From NCBI RefSeq assembly GCF_040364665.1, contig NZ_BAABWX010000001.1, positions 1,488,001 to 1,552,000 of the forward strand: DNA of 64,000 nt, written 5' to 3'. The stretch is from Cognatishimia sp. WU-CL00825. GTDB lineage: Bacteria; Pseudomonadota; Alphaproteobacteria; Rhodobacterales; Rhodobacteraceae. How positions within the stretch are numbered: position 1 is the first letter of the stretch; each line of letters starts with the position of its first letter. Below the pieces are notes generated by a model. That model was not told the origin of the DNA. It saw only the letters and a list, made by a program, of their open reading frames with translations, and did not search any database. Below are positions 34,212 through 43,667 of this stretch, one piece after another. The position numbers and the translations under genes were made by a program.

Positions 34212-34238
34212 AAATTAAGGGCAACAAAGGGAATCTCT

Positions 34239-36428
34239 ATGCAGCTTGTCGACACAGATCAGACCACACCCAAGGCAAATTCGCCGCGCGCGGCGCGTGA
34301 AAAGCTAGAGGGTGGGAAGAGGTTTGTTCTGCATACAGATTTTGACCCTGCCGGAGATCAACCCACCGCAATCGCAGAGCTTTCAGCGGGTGTGGAAAAT
34401 GGGGAACGCGATCAAGTTCTGCTGGGGGCCACGGGCACTGGTAAGACATTTACGATGGCCAAACTTATTGAAAAAACCCAAAGACCGGCGATCATTCTGG
34501 CCCCTAACAAGACCTTGGCAGCGCAGTTGTACGGTGAATTCAAAGGATTCTTCCCAGAAAACTCTGTCGAATACTTTGTATCATTCTATGACTATTACCA
34601 ACCCGAAGCCTATGTGGCCCGCAGCGACACATTCATTGAAAAAGAAAGCCAAATCAATGAACAGATCGACCGTATGCGACATGCCGCAACCCGGTCGCTC
34701 CTAGAACGCGACGACGTGATTATTGTGGCCTCTGTCAGCTGCATTTATGGCATCGGCTCGGTTGAAACCTATTCTGCCATGACCCAGGACTTGGTTGTGG
34801 GTAAAGAGTATGACCAACGGCAGGTGATGCAGGACCTGGTGGCCCAGCAATACCGCCGCAATGATCAAGCCTTTCAACGCGGCTCGTTTCGGGTGCGCGG
34901 CGACAGCCTAGAGATCTTTCCGGCCCACCTTGAGGATCGCGCTTGGCGGCTCTCGTTTTTTGGCGAAGAGCTTGAAGGCATCACTGAGTTCGATCCGTTG
35001 ACCGGCGAGCGCACGGATACTTTTGAAAAGATACGCGTCTATGCAAACTCACACTATGTGACACCCAAGCCAACTTTGCAGCAAGCGGTCATCAGCATAA
35101 AAAAAGAACTGCGGATGCGACTGGACCAATTGGTGAGCGAAGGCAAATTGCTAGAGGCACAACGGTTAGAGCAACGCACAAATTTTGATGTCGAAATGAT
35201 CGAAGCCCAGGGGTTTTGTAACGGCATCGAAAACTATTCTCGGTATCTGACGGGGCGCGCACCGGGTGAACCGCCCCCTACCCTATTTGAATTCATCCCT
35301 GACAACGCTTTGGTCTTTGCTGATGAAAGCCATGTGTCGGTGCCGCAGATTGGCGGGATGTACAAAGGCGACCATCGTCGAAAATTCACCTTGGCAGAGC
35401 ATGGGTTTCGCCTGCCGTCTTGCATGGACAACCGCCCCCTCAAGTTTGAGGAATGGGACGCAATGCGGCCTCAGTCGATTTTTGTATCGGCGACCCCCGC
35501 GGCCTGGGAGCTGGAACAATCTGGCGGCGTGTTTACCGAACAGGTGATCCGGCCAACTGGACTATTGGACCCAGAGGTTGAAATTCGCCCGGTTGACATG
35601 CAAGTTGACGATCTTCTGGATGAAATCCGCAAGGTGGCAGCCGACGGGCTTCGAACTTTGGTCACCACCTTGACCAAACGCATGGCAGAAGACCTGACAG
35701 AATATCTGCACGAACAGGGCATCAAAGTCCGCTATATGCACAGCGAAATTGACACGCTGGAACGGATCGAAATCCTGCGTGATCTTAGACTTGGTGCGTT
35801 TGATGTGCTGATTGGTATTAACCTGCTGCGCGAAGGACTAGACATTCCGGAATGCGGGTTGGTGGCCATACTGGATGCTGACAAAGAGGGTTTTCTGCGG
35901 TCAGAAACGTCTTTGGTGCAAACCATCGGCCGTGCCGCACGGAACGCCGATGGGCGGGTCATTATGTATGCCGACAAAATCACCGGCAGCATGGAGCGCG
36001 CATTGCGCGAAACCGAAAGACGACGCACAAAACAAATGGCCTATAACGAATTGCACGGGATCACCCCGGCAACCGTTAAAAAGAACGTCGAAGATGTATT
36101 GGCGGGCCTTTATAAAGGCGACACAGATATGTCGCGTGTGACGGCCACAATCGACAAGCCATTGCATGGTGCCAATTTGGAGGCCCATCTGGACGGGCTA
36201 CGTCAAGATATGCGCAAAGCTGCCGAGAACCTAGAGTTTGAAGAGGCGGCACGTCTGCGTGACGAGGTAAAGCGGCTGGAAGCTGTTGATCTGGTCATTT
36301 CCGATGACCCATTGGCGCGACAGTCTGCGGTTGACGCAGCGGCAGAGCAATCGATCAACTCAAAAGGGCGATCAACGGCAGGCCGCCCCGGCCAACGCGG
36401 TGGCAACGTACGGCGTCGCGGGCGGTAA
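34239..36428 (+). CDS. uvrB: Excinuclease ABC subunit UvrB
   Basis: UvrB is the damage-verifying helicase-like subunit of nucleotide excision repair. From the start at 34239, chosen for the AAGGG seven bases upstream, the product is 729 residues. It shows Walker [10 protein letters not shown], the beta-hairpin region [14 protein letters not shown] ([11 protein letters not shown]), [17 protein letters not shown], the helicase end IGRAARN, and the C-terminal UVR coiled coil ([17 protein letters not shown]), where UvrC binds. An upstream in-frame ATG at 34164 has no ribosome site. Confidence 0.97.
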   Translation: MQLVDTDQTTPKANSPRAAREKLEGGKRFVLHTDFDPAGDQPTAIAELSAGVENGERDQVLLGATGTGKTFTMAKLIEKTQRPAIILAPNKTLAAQLYGEFKGFFPENSVEYFVSFYDYYQPEAYVARSDTFIEKESQINEQIDRMRHAATRSLLERDDVIIVASVSCIYGIGSVETYSAMTQDLVVGKEYDQRQVMQDLVAQQYRRNDQAFQRGSFRVRGDSLEIFPAHLEDRAWRLSFFGEELEGITEFDPLTGERTDTFEKIRVYANSHYVTPKPTLQQAVISIKKELRMRLDQLVSEGKLLEAQRLEQRTNFDVEMIEAQGFCNGIENYSRYLTGRAPGEPPPTLFEFIPDNALVFADESHVSVPQIGGMYKGDHRRKFTLAEHGFRLPSCMDNRPLKFEEWDAMRPQSIFVSATPAAWELEQSGGVFTEQVIRPTGLLDPEVEIRPVDMQVDDLLDEIRKVAADGLRTLVTTLTKRMAEDLTEYLHEQGIKVRYMHSEIDTLERIEILRDLRLGAFDVLIGINLLREGLDIPECGLVAILDADKEGFLRSETSLVQTIGRAARNADGRVIMYADKITGSMERALRETERRRTKQMAYNELHGITPATVKKNVEDVLAGLYKGDTDMSRVTATIDKPLHGANLEAHLDGLRQDMRKAAENLEFEEAARLRDEVKRLEAVDLVISDDPLARQSAVDAAAEQSINSKGRSTAGRPGQRGGNVRRRGR

Positions 36429-36999
36429 ATTTCTGCGATATTGGTGTCTCGGGAGGCTCTCGCAGTGCCAAATCGCCATATTTGTGCGGTGAAACATCAC
36501 CCGTCAAATAACTTGCGCCGAGGTTCTTAGATGAGCTGCAGCACCCAAATTCTTGTTATTTTGGTATAAACATCGTTGATCGTCAGCGCCAGTTTATTAG
36601 AATTCTCAGTTTAGAAAGCCGTCCGTATTCCTAAAAACAATTTGTCAAAAACACTTTATAATTCTTGCAAAGTCACTTGAGAAGTGGGCTTTACGGGCTG
36701 TGAGCAATTATCCAAATCGAATATTATACTGTAGTAGATCCTAAAATTGTCAGAATAGTTATCCTTTCTTGATATATCAAAAAAATTCAGAACCTCAATT
36801 CTGGCAATTTGTAAGTTCTTGTTCAAATCCGAAGTTCTATCCACATCGACCTGTGGAAAAGCTGTGAACAAATTGTATCGTTTTAAGTTCACTTTGAAAG
36901 GGTGACAGAACTCACTGAAACGACTAGTTTTTCAGAACCCATGCGCGCTTGGGCCATTTTCGCCATGCGCAAGGCAGAAACCTTGAAAGTCGAGGACCT
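36429..36999. other. AT-rich intergenic region with DnaA-box-like sites
   Basis: This ~570-bp stretch is clearly richer in A and T than its neighbours and holds no supported gene. Between 36837 and 36871 lie CTATCCACA, TGTGGAAAA (reverse TTTTCCACA) and TGTGAACAA (reverse TTGTTCACA). A further near-match, TTATCCAAA, is at 36708-36716. The middle one fits the relaxed DnaA box TTWTNCACA exactly; the others differ by one base. It could bind DnaA, but nothing else marks it as the chromosome origin. Confidence 0.4.
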
Positions 37000-37284
37000 A
37001 TGAAACAGTTCGTGCACATCCTGATTTCGATGCAAATCATAGGTTGGGTCCTGTTTATGTCCCTTGCGCTTCTGACGGCAGAGAGTGCAAACAATTCTGG
37101 AAACGCCCGCGGCTATTTGTTTTTGGGCATCATCTCGATGATCGTTTGTTTCATTCCGGCCATGCGATATTCTTATCGGTATGACCGCCAGCCCATCGCC
37201 TTTTTCTTGGCGGTGATACCTGTGCTGGTGCTGATGGGCGTTGTTATTGCAAACAATCTGACAGCTGCTGCCCTATTGCCCTAA
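37000..37284 (+). CDS. Small membrane protein, unknown function
   Basis: The 94-residue product starts at 37000 after GAGGACCT. It has three hydrophobic segments, roughly residues 5-25, 36-53 and 63-85 (FVHILISMQIIGWVLFMSLA; YLFLGIISMIVCFI; AFFLAVIPVLVLMGVVI). I recognise no family. It converges with the universal stress protein gene, and the two coding ends overlap by 4 bp. Confidence 0.7.
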   Translation: MKQFVHILISMQIIGWVLFMSLALLTAESANNSGNARGYLFLGIISMIVCFIPAMRYSYRYDRQPIAFFLAVIPVLVLMGVVIANNLTAAALLP

Positions 37285-37685
37285 CGCGCAATATGTACTC
37301 CGCAGGTGGCGTGACGAACGACCTGTGCAGCCGTTGAACCAAGCAAGAATTCAGGCGAGCCTTCGCGGTGAGCGGACAGCAAAATACAATCAACCGCGTG
37401 ATCTCTGGCCCATTCCAAAATCGTACGACCGGGCTGTCCCTCGGCGACCACGCCTGACGTATTTGGCAGGTCTTTTGCCATATCCCGAAGCGAGGCCTCG
37501 ATCGTGGTTTGCGCTTCGTCTCGGTAACCCTTGGGGAAATAGCTGGAGGCGTATTTCGGGATCGCTCCCATGACGTGCAACAGCGTCACTTTGGCGTCAT
37601 GATCCGCCAAAGCCGCCGCTGCGCGCAGCACACCTTCGGTGCTGTCTTCGTCAAACGAGATCGGAATCAGAATGTTCTTATACAT
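37281..37685 (-). CDS. Universal stress protein (UspA family)
   Basis: The 134-residue protein has the UspA fold: KNILIPISFDEDS at the start with the Asp of the nucleotide site, AAALADHDAKVTLLHVMGAIP, and a late ILLSAHREGSPEFLLGSTAAQVVRHATC that follows the G-x2-G-x9-G-S/T ATP-binding pattern in part. Such proteins help survival under stress and bind ATP or AMP in many cases. It is convergent with the membrane protein gene and 27 bp downstream of the ABM-domain gene on the same strand. Confidence 0.9.
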   Translation of the reverse strand: MYKNILIPISFDEDSTEGVLRAAAALADHDAKVTLLHVMGAIPKYASSYFPKGYRDEAQTTIEASLRDMAKDLPNTSGVVAEGQPGRTILEWARDHAVDCILLSAHREGSPEFLLGSTAAQVVRHATCGVHIAR

Positions 37686-37712
37686 TTCTCATCTAGCTCA
37701 CATTATGTAGCG

Positions 37713-38033
37713 TCAATCAAACGTGTCGATCACGTCGTACATAACAGGCTCAAAGCTCTTGCACAGTTCGTTTATGCGCCGATTGCGGTCGCGCATTTCG
37801 GGCGTCCGCAGCATAGCTTGAAACGCTTCCCGGTTTTCCCATTGGGAATAATTTGCGACCCGAGTCTGAGCGTCGTTTACATGCAGGCCCGCAGCGATAA
37901 AGCCTGGTTGTTTTGAAATGATCAAATCATAGGCCTCGGTCAAAGCTTCGATAACGTCCTGACATGTGCCAGGCGTTACATCCAGCGTTGTGATAACGGT
38001 TTGGCGGGCTTCGCCTTTTTTGATCTGTGGCAT
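37713..38033 (-). CDS. Antibiotic biosynthesis monooxygenase (ABM) domain protein
   Basis: The 106-residue product, starting after AAGGAG, is one dimeric alpha/beta-barrel domain. GFIAAGLHVNDAQTRVANYSQWENREAFQAML is the typical core, cited here as positions ~45-75. Small ABM proteins act as heme- or quinone-linked monooxygenases or have no known substrate. It shares a likely operon with the universal stress protein gene. Confidence 0.82.
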   Translation of the reverse strand: MPQIKKGEARQTVITTLDVTPGTCQDVIEALTEAYDLIISKQPGFIAAGLHVNDAQTRVANYSQWENREAFQAMLRTPEMRDRNRRINELCKSFEPVMYDVIDTFD

Positions 38034-38183
38034 GCTGGCTCCTTCTTGGCTTTGCTTTAGCCTAGCGCCCTGTTTGGGAAAAGCACGCGAAAACTTTAAC
38101 AATGTCACCAGACATCGCAGAGCCACGCGACGTTAAGCAATTGTTTACCAATCTCTTTTGAAATTAGACTCTGGGGGGAAAAC

Positions 38184-38849
38184 ATGCGGTGGTTCTGTTT
38201 ATTCTTGATTTTGCTTTTGCCGTCTGAAGCACGCGCAGGCCCTTGGTTGCGCCCGGTCAATCAGGGATTTGTCTCGGTGCGAGGTGCATTGGCTTGGCCA
38301 TCAGGCACCCAGCTGATGACGCAAAGCCAGTCACTTTTTGCGGAATTCGGAGCGACAGAAAAAACCACCGTATTTATAAAGATCGACAAAGGATCGAACC
38401 GGGATATCTCGGTGTTAGTCGGGGCCAAGCGCATGTTGAGACATGCGGAAAATGGCTGGCGCGCAAGCTACACGCTTGGCATTGGACAAACCACGCAGGG
38501 CACCGACGCACCGGCCACCTTGAGCGCCGGGCTGTCTTTAGGCCGGAATATTACAGCTTTTGGGACGCCGGGTTGGCTTTCATTGGATGCCGATATTTTT
38601 CTTTATGAAACGCGGCTTCCAACCGGTGGCAAACTTTTGGGTACTGCGGGTATAACCTTGAAGAACCAAGTAAAACTGATGTTGCAGCTTAGCGCCGAAA
38701 GCCAAGCTGGCCAAGCTTGGTTTTTTGGTATCGAGCCCTCTTTCGCCCTGCCAATATCTGATCAGCAGCACTTGAAAATCGGACTATCAAAACAAACCTA
38801 CGGTAACGGAGCACTTGGCGCGTCACTGGAAATTTGGACAACGTTCTAA
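38184..38849 (+). CDS. Exported protein with beta-barrel-like pattern, unknown function
   Basis: The 221-residue product has a signal peptide (residues 1-18, cut near ARAGP). The remainder alternates short polar and hydrophobic stretches, with repeated strands such as GWRASYTLGIGQTTQ, ATLSAGLSLGRNITAF and QHLKIGLSKQTYGNGALGASLEIW, and ends in an aromatic Phe, as outer-membrane barrels do. I know no named family for it. GGGGGGA precedes the start. The next gene follows by about 100 bp. Confidence 0.65.
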   Translation: MRWFCLFLILLLPSEARAGPWLRPVNQGFVSVRGALAWPSGTQLMTQSQSLFAEFGATEKTTVFIKIDKGSNRDISVLVGAKRMLRHAENGWRASYTLGIGQTTQGTDAPATLSAGLSLGRNITAFGTPGWLSLDADIFLYETRLPTGGKLLGTAGITLKNQVKLMLQLSAESQAGQAWFFGIEPSFALPISDQQHLKIGLSKQTYGNGALGASLEIWTTF

Positions 38850-38953
38850 GACCGTTCACATTTTTTGCGCGACCTTTGAATTTTTCAAAATTTGCGGCAT
38901 ACTACAAACAGGGCAAGAGGGCCGCATCCAAGTGTTGGCCAAAAGAGGCAAAG

Positions 38954-39274
38954 ATGAAAACATCAATTTTGACAGTGGTGATTGCGGTATGCATGGTTTC
39001 AGTGCCCGCAATCCAGGCCCATGCCGGGCCCATTTCCAGCGCATGTGTGAAATCAGATCGCAAGGCGGCGTCCCGCAGGCTTTGCAACTGTATACAAAGC
39101 GTTGCCAATGACAAACTTTCGCGTGCAGACCAACGCATGGCCGCGAGCTTTTTCAAAGACCCAAGCAAAGCTCAGGAAATCCGTCAATCCGACAGAAGAT
39201 CTCACGAGATCTTTTGGAAGCGATATAAGAAATTTGGCGAAGCCGCGTCATCGGTTTGCGAGCGTCATAGCTGA
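38954..39274 (+). CDS. Small exported Cys-containing protein
   Basis: The 106-residue product has a signal peptide (MKTSILTVVIAVCMVSVPA..AHAG) and a conserved-looking mature part: ISSACVKSDRKAASRRLCNC, RADQRMAASFFKDPSKAQEIR, FWKRYKKFGEAASSVC. Four Cys suggest disulfides in the periplasm. Similar proteins recur in Rhodobacteraceae, sometimes labelled arginine transporter without evidence, as far as I recall. The start at 38954 follows AGAGGCAAAG. Confidence 0.75.
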   Translation: MKTSILTVVIAVCMVSVPAIQAHAGPISSACVKSDRKAASRRLCNCIQSVANDKLSRADQRMAASFFKDPSKAQEIRQSDRRSHEIFWKRYKKFGEAASSVCERHS

Positions 39275-39425
39275 GACAACCAAAGGGAAAGCCGGGTTTC
39301 CAACTGGGGCGCACCGGCGCATTCTCGAATTTGAACGCGCTATTTTCGCCTGGCTGACCGTTACGAATTTGATTGACCCAGCATCGCGCTACATTCACAA
39401 AAGGCAAATCTAACAGGAGATTTGC

Positions 39426-40391
39426 ATGTTAAGCAAAGGCGTCACCCTGCGCGGCCTAGAAGTGTTTGAATCTTTGGCGGGTACGGGATCGGTTGCTTTG
39501 GCTGCCCAGAGCACAGGCCTAAGCCAACCGGCCGTCAGCCAGCAAATGCGCAATCTGGAAACAGCACTGGGCGCCGATCTGTTAGACCACACCAAACGCC
39601 CGATGCAATTGACTCCGGCTGGGCGAAATTTCTTGGCGCGCACGCGGGCAGTCCTGTCTGAATTGCGCCTGGCCCAATCAGAACTTAGCGTCGTTGACCT
39701 GACACATCTGCGCACCTTAAACATGGGGATCATTGATGATTTTGACGATGATTTGACCCCAAGATTGGTGACTGAGCTTGCAGAAAGCTTGACAAAATGC
39801 CGGTTCAAATTGGTCACCGCCTCGAGCCATGACATTACCGCAGCGATGAAGGATCGGCGATTACACATTGGCGTTGCCGCCTCTACCGGTGAGGTAATGG
39901 ACGGGATTGTTGAACATCCATTGGTGAGAGATCCCTTTATTTTGGTGACCCCGACTTCACATGCGCCTGCCGGTGCCAACACTGACGATGTGATGCGCGA
40001 CTTACCGTTTTTGCGATATGATCGTGATCAATTGATTTCTCGGCAAATTGATGCGCATCTCTCGCGACTTAAACTTGAATTCACAGAACGGTTTGAAATT
40101 GGCAGTCATTTGGCTTTGATGGCCTGCGTGGCGCGCGGCATTGGCTGGTCCATCACCACGCCTCTTGGGTTTATGCGCGCGGTTCGCTTTCACGACAACG
40201 TCACAGCACATCCGCTGCCATTTGCGCATTTTTCGCGTCAAATCTCGCTTTTTGCTGGCACGGACTGGGCCGACCAGGTGCCACGAGAAGTTGCGCAAAC
40301 CATCCGCCGATTGGTCAACAGAAACGTGATCTCGCCGGCGCTGCGCAGTCAGTCGTTCTTGCAAGGCGAATTGCGGGTCTTGTCCGAATAG
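39426..40391 (+). CDS. LysR-family transcriptional regulator
   Basis: The 321-residue protein has the N-terminal winged helix (LRGLEVFESLAGTGSVALAAQ, then STGLSQPAVSQQMRNLETALG, then LLDHTKRPMQLTPAG) and a two-lobed effector domain (LNMGIIDDFDDDL onward, with GIGWSITTP near 240). The effector is unknown. AGGAG precedes the ATG. It is not divergent from an obvious target: its left neighbour is the small exported protein on the same strand. Confidence 0.92.
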   Translation: MLSKGVTLRGLEVFESLAGTGSVALAAQSTGLSQPAVSQQMRNLETALGADLLDHTKRPMQLTPAGRNFLARTRAVLSELRLAQSELSVVDLTHLRTLNMGIIDDFDDDLTPRLVTELAESLTKCRFKLVTASSHDITAAMKDRRLHIGVAASTGEVMDGIVEHPLVRDPFILVTPTSHAPAGANTDDVMRDLPFLRYDRDQLISRQIDAHLSRLKLEFTERFEIGSHLALMACVARGIGWSITTPLGFMRAVRFHDNVTAHPLPFAHFSRQISLFAGTDWADQVPREVAQTIRRLVNRNVISPALRSQSFLQGELRVLSE

Positions 40392-40460
40392 GTCTGGCAA
40401 AACTCTGATTTCGAGGGTGTCAGTATTTGCCGCTATATTTCAATTTTCTTAAAGAAGAAC

Positions 40461-40892
40461 TTAGCCGATATCTGCGACCAATCCATTTGCGCACACCTCT
40501 ATCAGATCCAAAGCCCCCGAAAAATCACGGGTATAATAAGGGTCTGGCACATGGTCCATGCCCGCTTCGGGCGCATAATCGGTCAGCAACCGTACAGGTG
40601 TTTGATTGCCATTTGGCCGCAAATTTTCGATGTCAGACACATTGCTTTCGTCCATGCCGATGATCAGATCAAAATCAACAAAGTCTTGTTTGACGAACTG
40701 CCGAGCGCGCAAATCTGAAAAGTCATAGCCCCGTTGCTTGGCAGCGTCGAGCATTGGCCCGTACGGCGGCTTGCCAACGTGCCAGCCAGCTGTGCCCGCA
40801 CTATCGGTCTCACAGGCTGTCAGGGCGCGAAAAACTCCCTCGGCAGAGGGGCTGCGGCAGATGTTGCCAAGACACACAAATAGGACCTTCAT
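40461..40892 (-). CDS. Low-molecular-weight protein tyrosine phosphatase
   Basis: The 143-residue enzyme has the active-site loop CLGNICRSPS (the C-x5-R motif, residues 7-13) at the N-terminus and the general-acid Asp in VPDPYYTRD near residue 118. Such phosphatases remove phosphate from tyrosine on proteins such as polysaccharide co-polymerase kinases, but here the polysaccharide locus lies 20 kb away and lacks a tyrosine kinase, so the substrate is open. Confidence 0.94.
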   Translation of the reverse strand: MKVLFVCLGNICRSPSAEGVFRALTACETDSAGTAGWHVGKPPYGPMLDAAKQRGYDFSDLRARQFVKQDFVDFDLIIGMDESNVSDIENLRPNGNQTPVRLLTDYAPEAGMDHVPDPYYTRDFSGALDLIEVCANGLVADIG

Positions 40893-41024
40893 TTTGACTC
40901 TTCTTTCGGGTTTTGGGTACGCAAACTTGCTGATGCGGGTTGCTCAGAATGACTGCAACTATAGCGGCACATAAAAAGGGGCCAAGCAATCGCTCGGCCC
41001 TGATATGGTCTTATGCCTGGGACA

Positions 41025-41564
41025 TTAGTGATGTGCCTTGTGCGCATCGTCTTTAGACATTTCCTTGTCACCATGTTTCATTTTGCCATGGTTCATGTCG
41101 CCGTGCGCCATGCCGTGATCTGGCTTGCGCTCGAGATCGACAGGGATTTCGACAGAGATTTCACCCGCATTTTCAAAAACCAATACGGCCTTGACGATGT
41201 CACCATGCGCCAGGGACCGGTTAAGGCCCATCATCATCAGATGATCGCCGCCACGCATCAAAGTATAAGTTTCACCAGCTGGCACGCTGAAACCTTCTTC
41301 GACATGCATCATTTTCATGACGCCATCACCCATATCTTTGTGGGTGTGCAGCTCGGATTTTGCGGCAACGTCGGTGCGCACGCCAACAAGGCGGTCGTCC
41401 TCGGACCCCATATTGTGCAGGACAAGAAAGGCAGCGCCAGCTTTAGCAGCCTTAGACGAGACTCGCGCATAGGCGTCTTTGATCATGATATTGCTGTCCG
41501 CAAAAGCAGGCGCAGCAAAAGAAAGAGCAGCAATGGCTGCAAATGCGATAGATTTAAAAGACAT
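41025..41564 (-). CDS. PCu(A)C copper chaperone with His/Met-rich tail
   Basis: The 179-residue periplasmic protein has a signal peptide (residues 1-22, AFADS) and the DUF461/PCu(A)C copper site: LVLHNMGS, then MKMMHVEE, with HLMMMGL further on, matching the H-M-HxM ligand set. The last ~33 residues add a flexible tail with many His and Met (HGMAHGDMNHGKMKHGD), which could hold extra copper. PCu(A)C proteins help load copper into cytochrome oxidase. A small Cys-bearing protein gene lies 43 bp upstream in the same operon. Confidence 0.92.
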   Translation of the reverse strand: MSFKSIAFAAIAALSFAAPAFADSNIMIKDAYARVSSKAAKAGAAFLVLHNMGSEDDRLVGVRTDVAAKSELHTHKDMGDGVMKMMHVEEGFSVPAGETYTLMRGGDHLMMMGLNRSLAHGDIVKAVLVFENAGEISVEIPVDLERKPDHGMAHGDMNHGKMKHGDKEMSKDDAHKAHH

Positions 41565-41607
41565 GGTTTGTTCCTTGGTATCGTATTGATTTGAAATGTT
41601 TTTCGAT

Positions 41608-41955
41608 TCAAATCAGTGCCGGCGGCCCGCGCGCATGCAAGCTAAACGTTACCGAAGAATAAGGGGGTGATGCAGATGTCCAAGCAAGCTTTTGCGAGAA
41701 ACGCTTGATGGGCACCAAGACAGCCGGTGCGGTTTCAACGTTGTCCATCACAGCCAAAGCACATTCGGGGCAAAGATGAGATGGCCCTGTCGGTTCGCCC
41801 TGCGCATCAACCGCGACAGTGACCGCTCCAGTTCCGGTACAAAGCTCCATATATCCGGCCGCTGCGGGCAAGCCTCGCGCGATCGCCATGCTGTTTCCGG
41901 TCAGCACCAGCAAAACTATCAACAGCCCAGAAATATGTAATCGAATCCGCTTCAT
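41608..41955 (-). CDS. Small exported protein with CxxC motif, DUF2946-like
   Basis: The 115-residue product has a hydrophobic start (LHISGLLIVLLVLTGNSMAIA), a Cys in ELCTG and a CPEC pair near residue 65, and a C-terminus ending FSLHARGPPALI. That ending, together with the position beside a copper chaperone, resembles DUF2946-type small proteins of copper loci. The metal role is an inference. It precedes the PCu(A)C gene. Confidence 0.65.
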   Translation of the reverse strand: MKRIRLHISGLLIVLLVLTGNSMAIARGLPAAAGYMELCTGTGAVTVAVDAQGEPTGPSHLCPECALAVMDNVETAPAVLVPIKRFSQKLAWTSASPPYSSVTFSLHARGPPALI

Positions 41956-42009
41956 AATTGCTTGATATAACCGCTCTGCTCAGAAAATGAAAAGCGGCAA
42001 AACGAAACA

Positions 42010-42033
42010 GCCCCGCCTGAAATCAGACGGGGC
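42010..42033 (-). terminator. Intrinsic-like terminator after rpmB
   Basis: On the minus strand GCCCCG and CGGGGC (outer arms at 42028-42033 and 42010-42015) form a stem, extended by CTGA/TCAG with small bulges. It is followed by TGTTTCGTTTTG. It lies 37 bp after the rpmB stop. Confidence 0.65.
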
Positions 42034-42069
42034 CAAAATCACTGTCCAGTGACGAAAGATGTACGGCGA

Positions 42070-42360
42070 TTAGGCTTGTGCCGTTTGCGCTTTGGCTACA
42101 TCTTTTTTAATCTTCAGAGCGTTTTCAGACAGCTCGACGTCTTTGGCTTTTGCCAAGAACGCGTCCAGACCACCACGGTGATCAACGGTGCGCAATGCAG
42201 CAGCAGAGATACGCAGCTTGAAGCCACGACCCAGTGACTCTGATTGCAGCGTCACGTCGTTCAGGTTCGGCAGGAAGCGACGACGTGTTCTGTTTTTAGC
42301 ATGGCTGACATTGTTGCCAGACATTGGGCCTTTTCCGGTCAGTTCGCAACGTCGCGACAT
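42070..42360 (-). CDS. rpmB: 50S ribosomal protein L28
   Basis: The 96-residue protein shows the L28 pattern: [20 protein letters not shown], then [18 protein letters not shown], then [20 protein letters not shown]. It is part of the large ribosomal subunit. AGGATGATCCT precedes the ATG and a terminator-like hairpin follows. It stands alone, which is common for rpmB in alphaproteobacteria. Confidence 0.97.
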   Translation of the reverse strand: MSRRCELTGKGPMSGNNVSHAKNRTRRRFLPNLNDVTLQSESLGRGFKLRISAAALRTVDHRGGLDAFLAKAKDVELSENALKIKKDVAKAQTAQA

Positions 42361-42539
42361 AGGATCATCCTCGTTTTACGGTCTGCGGGAAGCAGTCCCG
42401 CTAAAGCACAAAGGGCACCACCACTGGCAGCACCCAGAAATTCGTTGGGCGTCTTTAGGCCTGAATTCAGCGGGCGTCAAGTGATTCACGACAATGAAAT
42501 GACTTTCGCCCCGCCTGAATGGTCATTATTTTGCGGGTT

Positions 42540-43523
42540 TCATTCAAGTCGCAAATTCAAACCGGTCAGGATCTGCTCTGCGGCAGAAGATGGCGTAATT
42601 TCACCGGCCTCAACAGCTTTGGACAATCCGCCAATCTGGGCCTTGATGGCACCGGTTTGGAGCTGCGCCAAAACGCCTTGCCGCAGTTCTTCCAGAAACC
42701 AATATTGGGCCTGAGACGCTCGACGACTGTCCCAATGCCCCTGCTGTTTTCGCCAAGCGACCAAGCCTGTCATGTCTTCCCAAGCCTTGGCAAGGCCTTG
42801 ATTCTCAAGCGCTGAAACCGTCATCGCCTTGGGGAAACCATCTGGATCTTGTGGCCTTCGGCGCAACAGACGCAACGCGCCAGAATAGTCAGCGCAGGTC
42901 CGCATCGCTGCGGATTTCAGATCGCCATCTGCTTTGTTCACAAGGATCATGTCCGCCATTTCCATGATGCCGCGCTTGACGCCCTGTAACTCGTCGCCCC
43001 CCGCCGGGGCCAACAGCAACAAAAACAGATCCGACATTTCAGCGACAACCGTTTCAGATTGGCCAACGCCGACGGTTTCTACCAACACGATGTCATAACC
43101 CGCAGCCTCACACAGGGCCACAGCTTCACGCGAGCGCCGCGCCACGCCGCCAAGGTGGTTCTGGCTCGGCGATGGGCGAATAAAGGCGTTTGGGTCTCGG
43201 CTGAGCAAATCCATACGGGTTTTGTCGCCCAAGATAGACCCGCCGGAACGCGCGGATGAGGGGTCAACCGCCAAAACGGCGACCCGTTTGTCCAAACCCG
43301 TCAAATAGAGGCCAAAGCTTTCGATGAAGGTTGATTTACCGACGCCTGGCGTGCCCGACAGACCGATGCGCAGCGCTTGGCGACCCGATCCGCGTAACTG
43401 TTCCAGAAGCTCGGCCGCCTGATTGCGGTGATCGGCGCGACCGCTTTCAACCAAAGTGATGGCACGCGCAAGCGCGCGGCGGTCTTGGTTCAGAATTTTG
43501 CCACTAAGATCTGCGATGTCCAT
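42540..43523 (-). CDS. meaB: Methylmalonyl-CoA mutase-associated GTPase MeaB
   Basis: MeaB is a G3E-type GTPase that guards the coenzyme B12 of methylmalonyl-CoA mutase. The 327-residue protein has Walker A GTPGVGKST (~58), VLAVDPSSARSGGSILGDKTRM (~85), VETVGVGQSE (~150) and NKADGD (~200). It is divergent from hrpB. The epimerase of the same pathway is encoded in this window at 62504-62908, but the mutase itself is not. Confidence 0.95.
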   Translation of the reverse strand: MDIADLSGKILNQDRRALARAITLVESGRADHRNQAAELLEQLRGSGRQALRIGLSGTPGVGKSTFIESFGLYLTGLDKRVAVLAVDPSSARSGGSILGDKTRMDLLSRDPNAFIRPSPSQNHLGGVARRSREAVALCEAAGYDIVLVETVGVGQSETVVAEMSDLFLLLLAPAGGDELQGVKRGIMEMADMILVNKADGDLKSAAMRTCADYSGALRLLRRRPQDPDGFPKAMTVSALENQGLAKAWEDMTGLVAWRKQQGHWDSRRASQAQYWFLEELRQGVLAQLQTGAIKAQIGGLSKAVEAGEITPSSAAEQILTGLNLRLE

Positions 43524-43667
43524 GTGTTGGGCCCTTGTGAAAGCAAACCGAAACTGAACAACTTAATGCCTGCTATGCGCGTTGCTTGTCTAGCCCAGTG
43601 CCTGCGCCAAATTGCCGTGTTGAATGGTGGCTTTACGCGGTGCGCCGCATATCCGATAACGCAAGAC

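Larger units (their letters stand above)
33717..34238. other. Intergenic region between thiC and uvrB with several inverted repeats
   Basis: This 522-bp stretch holds no supported gene. It contains a weak thiC-proximal hairpin near 33723-33744, a large stem-loop at 33764-33834, a 7-bp repeat GCCTAAG (33931-33937) with CTTAGGC (33963-33969), an 8-bp repeat CCCTGCTG (34118-34125) with CAGCAGGG (34137-34144), and a LexA-like site before uvrB. Confidence 0.7.

Noticed and set aside
34164..34238. In-frame N-terminal extension of UvrB
   Set aside because: The upstream ATG lacks a ribosome site, while AAGGG stands properly before the ATG at 34239. The extension would also include the LexA-like site.
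36656..36892. 78-codon minus-strand frame in the AT-rich region
   Set aside because: Composition is AT-rich, no ribosome site is visible, and the residues look like chance translation of AT-rich DNA.
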